From Gehongia tenuis (GTDB taxonomy: Bacteria > Bacillota > Clostridia > Christensenellales > NSJ-53): 64,000 bases of DNA. Positions 59,832 through 64,000 of the stretch are shown piece by piece. Positions within the stretch are counted from its first letter, which is position 1. Every line of letters starts with the position of its first letter. Made by a program: the position numbers and the translations under genes. The notes beneath the pieces are model-generated. The model had not been told where the DNA came from and ran no database searches. It saw nothing but the letters and a program-made list of their open reading frames with translations. The DNA lies in the NCBI RefSeq assembly GCF_014384795.1, contig NZ_JACRSR010000002.1, positions 186,001 to 250,000 of the forward strand, given 5' to 3'.

Positions 59832-60681
59832 GTATTCCGTGCGCAACGCGCTGGCGGAGGATCCCTACGGCACCCTGGCAAAGGTGGCAGACATCGGTTT
59901 CAAATATCTTGAGGCTGCCAACCATGACGCGGACAACGATGACGGCGTGGGTTTTGGCGTACCTGCTGACAAGCTGCGCAAGAGCCTGGCCGATCTTGGC
60001 ATGTCCATCGTTGGTTCCCACATCAACCCCCTGAAGCTGGAGCGCCTGCCCGCAGTGCTGGATTATCACCAGGAGCTGGGCAACAAGCAGATCGGCTGCG
60101 ACACCGAATTCTATCCCTACAAGGATATGGATTATTTGAAGCGCCGCTGTGATCTTTTCAACAAGGTTGGCGAGATGTGCAAGGAGCGCGGTATGCGCTA
60201 CTACTACCACAACCACTACATGGAGTGCCAGCGCTTTGAAGAGGGCGGCCCCACCATCTATGAGATGGTCATGGAAAACACCGATCCCAGCCTGGTGTTC
60301 TGTGAACTGGATACCTACTGGTTCTTCCGCGGCGGTGTGAACCCCATCGATTACATCAAGAAGTACAAGGATCGCCTGGTACTTATTCATCAGAAGGACT
60401 TCCCGGAGAATGCTCCCCAGCCCATCAACATGTATGATGGTATCGTGGATCATGGCAAGGAGGTCACCCGCGAGATCTTCCGGGATACCAAGGACCCTCT
60501 GTGCTTCACCGAGATCGGCACCGGCATTCTGCCCATTCAGGACATCATTAATGCCGCTTCCGATGCGCCCCATCAGGAGTACATCGTGCTGGAGCAGGAC
60601 TTCACCCAGCTGCCTGAGCTGGAGTCCATCAAACGCAGCATGGACGCATTCCACAAGTTCAACGGCATTGAGTGGGCGTAA
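59806..60681 (+). CDS. TIM-barrel isomerase-like protein, array copy 11 of 11
   Basis: 291 residues, TTG 59806 (or ATG 59812). Closest to copy 9 in the first half (NHDADNDDGVGFGVPADKLR). Changes HNHYMEFQ to HNHYMECQ next to the ligand Glu, has EEGGPTIYEM instead of the GPENK loop, and FFRGGVNP. LIHQKDF and TEIGTG keep the remaining ligands. Last gene of the array, followed by a strong terminator. Confidence 0.9.
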   Translation: MAMKVGIQLYSVRNALAEDPYGTLAKVADIGFKYLEAANHDADNDDGVGFGVPADKLRKSLADLGMSIVGSHINPLKLERLPAVLDYHQELGNKQIGCDTEFYPYKDMDYLKRRCDLFNKVGEMCKERGMRYYYHNHYMECQRFEEGGPTIYEMVMENTDPSLVFCELDTYWFFRGGVNPIDYIKKYKDRLVLIHQKDFPENAPQPINMYDGIVDHGKEVTREIFRDTKDPLCFTEIGTGILPIQDIINAASDAPHQEYIVLEQDFTQLPELESIKRSMDAFHKFNGIEWA

Positions 60682-60705
60682 ATTTTATAAAATCTTAACG
60701 GTGGA

Positions 60706-60734
60706 GGACCCGTCTTGGACGGGTCCTTTTCTTT
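60706..60734 (+). terminator. terminator closing the TIM-barrel array
   Basis: GGACCCGTC-TTG-GACGGGTCC followed by TTTTCTTT, 24 bases after the last copy. With the upstream terminator at 50324-50351 it defines the array as one unit of about 10 kb. Confidence 0.92.
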
Positions 60735-60778
60735 ACGCTCCCCTCAAACTATGATACACTGTGCCGGAGGTGATTGGA

Positions 60779-62158
60779 TTGAAAAAGTTCGCAGCGCTGC
60801 TTTGTCTATGCCTTATGGCCACCCTGTTGGGCGGCTGCGGGTCCCCCGACCCATCCCAGGCTCCGGCCACGCCGGAGAGCGCCTCCCAGCGGGAAGCGGA
60901 ACTGCTCTCCCTCACCCAAACCATCTGCGATGAGCTCTCCCGGGGAGACTATGCTGCCGTAACCCAGCGGCTGGATGAAAGTCTCACGGACCAGCTCACT
61001 GACGCCGACCTGGCTGAAGGCTGGCAAGACTCCCTGGATTCCATGGGTGGCTTCAAGGCCTTTGGCGAGACGACGGTCACAGAAACCGCAAAGGGCTGGT
61101 TCAGTGAGACACCTATCGAATGTGGGGCTGGAACCCTTTTGCTGCAGCTGGGTTTCACCGAGAATAACGCACTGACCATGATTTACATCAGCGTCTCTCA
61201 GACCCCTGAAGCCACGCCCATCGATGCGGTCCTGCCAGACACCCTGCAGGAGCAAGGCGTGACCCTCTCCGCCGATCCCGACTATCCCCTTGAGGGCACC
61301 CTCACCCTGCCCAAGGACGCCATGTCCCCGCTACCCGCCGTGATCCTCGTTCATGGCTCCGGGCCCTGCGACCGGGACGAAACCGTGGGCGCCAACAAGC
61401 CCTTTCGGGACTTGGCTTGGGGGTTAGCCCAGCAGGGAATGGCCGTGCTCCGCTATGATAAGCGTACCTACACCTATGGTGATGTCTTGGAGCAGAGTGA
61501 TCTATCGGAATTCACCGTGCAGCAGGAGACCATGGACGACGCCCTTGCCGCAGCCAGGCTGCTCCGCGAAAACGGTGCCATCGATCCCGAGCGAGTCTAT
61601 ATTCTGGGCCACAGTATGGGTGCCATGCTTGCACCGAGCATCAATGAAGAGGGCAGCTTTGCTGGCATCATCATGCTGGCTGCCCCGGCACGGCCCATGT
61701 GGGAAGTCAGTTACGAGCAAAACCTAGCGCTCCTGGACGGCCTCTCCGAAGAGGAAACTCGAGAACAGCGGGAACTGCTCCAGGCCGAACTGGAAAAGGG
61801 GCGTGAGCTGGCCGCCATGAGCGATGCGGAGGCCAAGAAAGAAACCCTGTTTGGTATGTGTGCTTACTATTTTAAAAACATGGATACCTATCTCCCCGCT
61901 GCAATCCTGAAGGATATCCAAAAGCCGGTGCTTTTGCTGCAGGGTGAGGAAGATTTCCAGGTTTCTCCCGAGAATGATTTCACTGTTTTTGAGGATCTGG
62001 CGAAGACCAATGCCTACCTTGAAACCAAGCGCTATCCCGGCCTCAATCATCTGTTTATGCCCTCCAATGGCAGCAAAACGGTGGCGGAATACAGCGTGCC
62101 TTCCCAGATGGACGAAACCGTCATTCAGGATATCGCCTACTTCATTAATACCCACTAG
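60779..62158 (+). CDS. alpha/beta hydrolase lipoprotein (DUF3887 + hydrolase)
   Basis: 459 residues from TTG 60779, eight bases behind GGAGG; this start exposes the lipoprotein signal MKKFAALLCLCLMATLLGGC. A DUF3887-like domain (about 40-140) is followed by a serine hydrolase domain with VILVHGSGPCDRDE as oxyanion region, GHSMGAM with the nucleophile serine, and a final histidine in GLNHLFMP. Likely an extracytoplasmic esterase or peptidase of unknown substrate. Confidence 0.85.
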   Translation: MKKFAALLCLCLMATLLGGCGSPDPSQAPATPESASQREAELLSLTQTICDELSRGDYAAVTQRLDESLTDQLTDADLAEGWQDSLDSMGGFKAFGETTVTETAKGWFSETPIECGAGTLLLQLGFTENNALTMIYISVSQTPEATPIDAVLPDTLQEQGVTLSADPDYPLEGTLTLPKDAMSPLPAVILVHGSGPCDRDETVGANKPFRDLAWGLAQQGMAVLRYDKRTYTYGDVLEQSDLSEFTVQQETMDDALAAARLLRENGAIDPERVYILGHSMGAMLAPSINEEGSFAGIIMLAAPARPMWEVSYEQNLALLDGLSEEETREQRELLQAELEKGRELAAMSDAEAKKETLFGMCAYYFKNMDTYLPAAILKDIQKPVLLLQGEEDFQVSPENDFTVFEDLAKTNAYLETKRYPGLNHLFMPSNGSKTVAEYSVPSQMDETVIQDIAYFINTH

Positions 62159-62175
62159 GAAAGGAGCCCAATTCC

Positions 62176-62697
62176 ATGATGCTTTCCGGCAAAGAAATTT
62201 TCCGAAGAATGGGCGGCGATATCGTTATTGATCCCTTTGACGAATCCCGTCTCAATCCCAACAGCTACAATCTTCGGCTGCACAACCAGCTTCTGGTCTA
62301 TGATACCGATGTTTTGGACATGAAAACGCCCATGCCCACTCAAACCCTCAACATCCCTGAAGAGGGACTGATTTTGGAACCCAACCGTCTCTATCTAGGG
62401 CGGACGCTGGAATACACGAAGACCAACAATTTGGTGCCCATGCTCGAGGGCCGCTCCTCCGTAGGCCGGCTCGGTCTGTTTATCCACGCCACTGCCGGAT
62501 TCGGCGACGTGGGGTTTAGCGGTTACTGGACGCTGGAAATCCATTCCGTACAGCCCATCCGCATCTATGCGGGCGTGGAGATATGCCAAATCTATTATCA
62601 CACTCTGGAAGGGGAATACGAGCCCTATCAAAGCGGGAAATATCAAAACAACACCGGCATCCAGCCCAGCCTGCTTTATAAGGATTTTGAAAAATAG
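62176..62697 (+). CDS. dcd: dCTP deaminase
   Basis: 173 residues. Deaminates dCTP to dUTP (or further to dUMP in bifunctional forms) in thymidylate supply. RLNPNSYNLRL, the signature EGRSSVGRLGLFIHATAGFG and GYWTLEIHS with the catalytic Glu are present. AAAGGAG precedes the ATG. 17 bases behind the hydrolase gene, so probably co-transcribed. Confidence 0.92.
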   Translation: MMLSGKEIFRRMGGDIVIDPFDESRLNPNSYNLRLHNQLLVYDTDVLDMKTPMPTQTLNIPEEGLILEPNRLYLGRTLEYTKTNNLVPMLEGRSSVGRLGLFIHATAGFGDVGFSGYWTLEIHSVQPIRIYAGVEICQIYYHTLEGEYEPYQSGKYQNNTGIQPSLLYKDFEK

Positions 62698-62700
62698 CAT

Positions 62701-62729
62701 AAAAAAAGGACGGAATATCCGTCCTTTTT
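62701..62729. terminator. bidirectional terminator after dcd
   Basis: GGACGG-AATAT-CCGTCC with an A run before and a T run after. It lies between the convergent dcd and hypothetical gene. Confidence 0.85.
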
Positions 62730-62734
62730 CATAT

Positions 62735-63226
62735 CTACCTCCGGCCCTTTCTTCCCTTATCCTTGGGCCGCCGCTTGATAATTACCTCCGGCAGCGCATT
62801 CTCAACCGCCCTCAGGATAGCTTTCTGGGCCTCCTTCTGGCCCTTGTATTCAGGCAGACTGTGATCCAGCTTGAAACGCAGGTGCTCATCATTATGGTTG
62901 TAGAACGCCACTGTTCTACCAAAGAAAAATCCCGTGATCTTTCGACCCTTGAGATCCTCAAAAGCAATAAACAGAGGTTCCTCTTTGATTTCCAGCCGAC
63001 CATTTACCAACAGAAGATAGATACCCTGAGGTTCATGATCGGGTATATACACCATGATGGGCGCCAATGTTCCCTTTTGCACGCCTTGAGGAATGACGGG
63101 CAGCGACTTATCGAAGGTCCATTCGGTGCCCATATAGGCACAGTAAGCTGCACTGACCTCGCTGAGATCTCGGTCAAAGGCCTGACGAATGAGCTTGCTC
63201 ATGGATTGATCATTTAAAATGGCCAT
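62735..63226 (-). CDS. hypothetical protein
   Basis: 163 residues, no domain recognised. The middle is beta-rich (GIYLLLVNGRLEIKEEPLFI, GRKITGFFFGRTVAFYNHND) and the tail is strongly basic (IIKRRPKDKGRKGRR). Possibly a PH-like or nucleic-acid-binding protein; unsupported. No signal peptide. Confidence 0.7.
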   Translation of the reverse strand: MAILNDQSMSKLIRQAFDRDLSEVSAAYCAYMGTEWTFDKSLPVIPQGVQKGTLAPIMVYIPDHEPQGIYLLLVNGRLEIKEEPLFIAFEDLKGRKITGFFFGRTVAFYNHNDEHLRFKLDHSLPEYKGQKEAQKAILRAVENALPEVIIKRRPKDKGRKGRR

Positions 63227-63339
63227 ATTTTCACCTCAAAACCATGTATTTAAAGATAGTTTACCACATATCTAATAAATAACCAACTTTCTTTGTTGGC
63301 CGCCGCTTTACGCCCTCGTATTCAATTTGCGCCAATGTT

Positions 63340-63368
63340 TTGTGTTTCGCTACGAAATAGGTTATAAT
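63340..63368 (+). promoter_or_regulatory. promoter upstream of the small hypothetical gene
   Basis: TTGTGT, 17 bases, TATAAT. Start near 63375 and a leader of about 100 bases with a small hairpin (GGTTGC around 63403 pairing with GCGGCACAACC). The rest of 63,227-63,476 holds no gene. Confidence 0.65.
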
Positions 63369-63476
63369 GTATTATGTTGAGTAGAGAGGAGACGTATTCG
63401 GACGGTTGCTGTCGAACGCAGCGGCACAACCTGGAGAATTCGAAAATGAGACAAATAAGTTCGCGGTGGTGATCAT

Positions 63477-63845
63477 TTGAAAAAAAGCAGTCCTAATACT
63501 TTGAATTTGCATACTTTGAGAGACTGGCTGGAACCGCAATTGGGTCCCTTGAGCGATGATCAGCTCATCACGATCGTTGAAATCTTGAAGGATGATTTTA
63601 AGATCAATGAGGGAATATCTTCAGACGAGGTGGACTTGGCGCTGAATCTTTTGCCCACCTTTAAGCGGATTCAAGAGGTTTTGCCCCTTTGTGCAAGACT
63701 GGTGGCCTCGCCGGTTAAAACGACGCAATCGATAAGTTATCAGCGGGATGTGGAAGGAATTTGGTATGCCTGTGCCGAACCCAACACAGGATATGACCTG
63801 GATGATCGGGGAACTGAAGTCCCGGTCGATACAAAAAAGAAATAG
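63477..63845 (+). CDS. hypothetical protein
   Basis: 122 residues from TTG 63477 with GGTGGTGA before it. N-terminal helical part (LHTLRDWLEPQLGPLSDDQL), then IVEILKDDFKINEGISSDEV; the last ~40 residues are polar. No family recognised. Confidence 0.6.
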   Translation: MKKSSPNTLNLHTLRDWLEPQLGPLSDDQLITIVEILKDDFKINEGISSDEVDLALNLLPTFKRIQEVLPLCARLVASPVKTTQSISYQRDVEGIWYACAEPNTGYDLDDRGTEVPVDTKKK

Positions 63846-63853
63846 AACCATTT

Positions 63854-63886
63854 AAAAAGCGCACAGCACCGACTGCGGCTTTTTTA
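63854..63886 (+). terminator. terminator after the small hypothetical gene
   Basis: AAAAAGC... pairing with GGCTTTTTT around a CAG/CTG inner stem; T run at the end. Imperfect but well placed, 9 bases after the stop. Confidence 0.6.
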
Positions 63887-63908
63887 TTCAGGGAGTATGT
63901 GAGTTACC

Positions 63909-64000
63909 ATGGAGTTTAGTTGGTGGAATTGGAACTGGATTATCAATATCATTTTGCTCAGCAATCTGGTATTCATCCTGGTTATGATCTTTTATGAACG
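63909..64000 (+). CDS. membrane protein start, possibly cardiolipin synthase (partial)
   Basis: The first 30 residues of a gene that leaves the window: MEFSWWNWNWIINIILLSNL, then a hydrophobic segment ending FILVMIFYER. Cardiolipin synthases begin with one or two membrane segments followed by an ER-x-PSSTWAW motif; only the ER is visible here, so this is a guess. Confidence 0.35.
   Translation, partial: MEFSWWNWNWIINIILLSNLVFILVMIFYE

Noticed and set aside
50729..60681. Regular repeats resembling a CRISPR array or satellite
   Set aside because: The period is about 900 bases and each unit is a full gene with ribosome site; there are no short repeat-spacer units.

Overview
The window is a Clostridia-type Firmicutes chromosome segment of moderately high GC, most likely from an anaerobic gut bacterium. 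This rests on the gene order (str, S10, spc and alpha operons run together and end in an ECF-transporter ATPase), a KOW/L14e-like protein between map and infA, zinc-type uS14, a SpoIID-like protein, CarD next to a PIN/TRAM protein, and strong GGAGG ribosome binding sites. No species can be named from sequence reading alone.

Layout. (1) 1-28,735, minus strand: rpoB, rpoC, an L7Ae-like protein, rpsL, rpsG, fusA, tuf, then the complete S10-spc-alpha array from rpsJ to rplQ, and a partial ecfA. (2) 28,986-31,223, minus: a SpoIID-like lipoprotein and a membrane PIN/TRAM protein. (3) 31,273-44,707: a 13.4-kb integrated mobilizable element inserted between carD and the PIN/TRAM gene, which were probably neighbours before. 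Its serine integrase lies beside one end. Joining the flanks rebuilds a palindromic attB, and joining the element ends rebuilds a palindromic attP. It carries a MobV relaxase, a RepA-type protein, a Cys-rich protein, a PD-(D/E)xK-like protein, an XRE regulator, TnpV, a MobV-type oriT and a nitrosative-stress cargo: DUF438/hemerythrin protein, Crp/Fnr regulator, DUF1858 protein, bicupin, rubredoxin and hybrid cluster protein. Two cargo promoters share the same palindrome, centred at about -41.5. (4) 44,708-50,313: carD, a MATE exporter preceded by a leader peptide and tandem terminators, a Cys-rich protein of unknown function, ridA with a LacI-family regulator, and a degenerate Cu/Zn-SOD-like protein. 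(5) 50,729-60,681: the highlight, eleven consecutive same-strand paralogs of a sugar-isomerase-like TIM-barrel enzyme in one apparent operon, closed by a strong terminator and preceded by a near-perfect LacI-type operator. (6) 60,779-64,000: alpha/beta hydrolase lipoprotein, dCTP deaminase, two unknown small proteins and the start of a membrane protein.

How they work together. The first 28.7 kb is the translation and transcription core. The element brings an oxygen/NO-protection island under its own Fnr-like activator. The LacI-family regulator appears to control itself and the eleven-enzyme array. All eleven copies keep the predicted metal-binding Glu, Asp, His and Glu, so they look like active enzymes that have diversified in substrate. 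No transporter or dehydrogenase lies in the array, so the substrate cannot be read from context.
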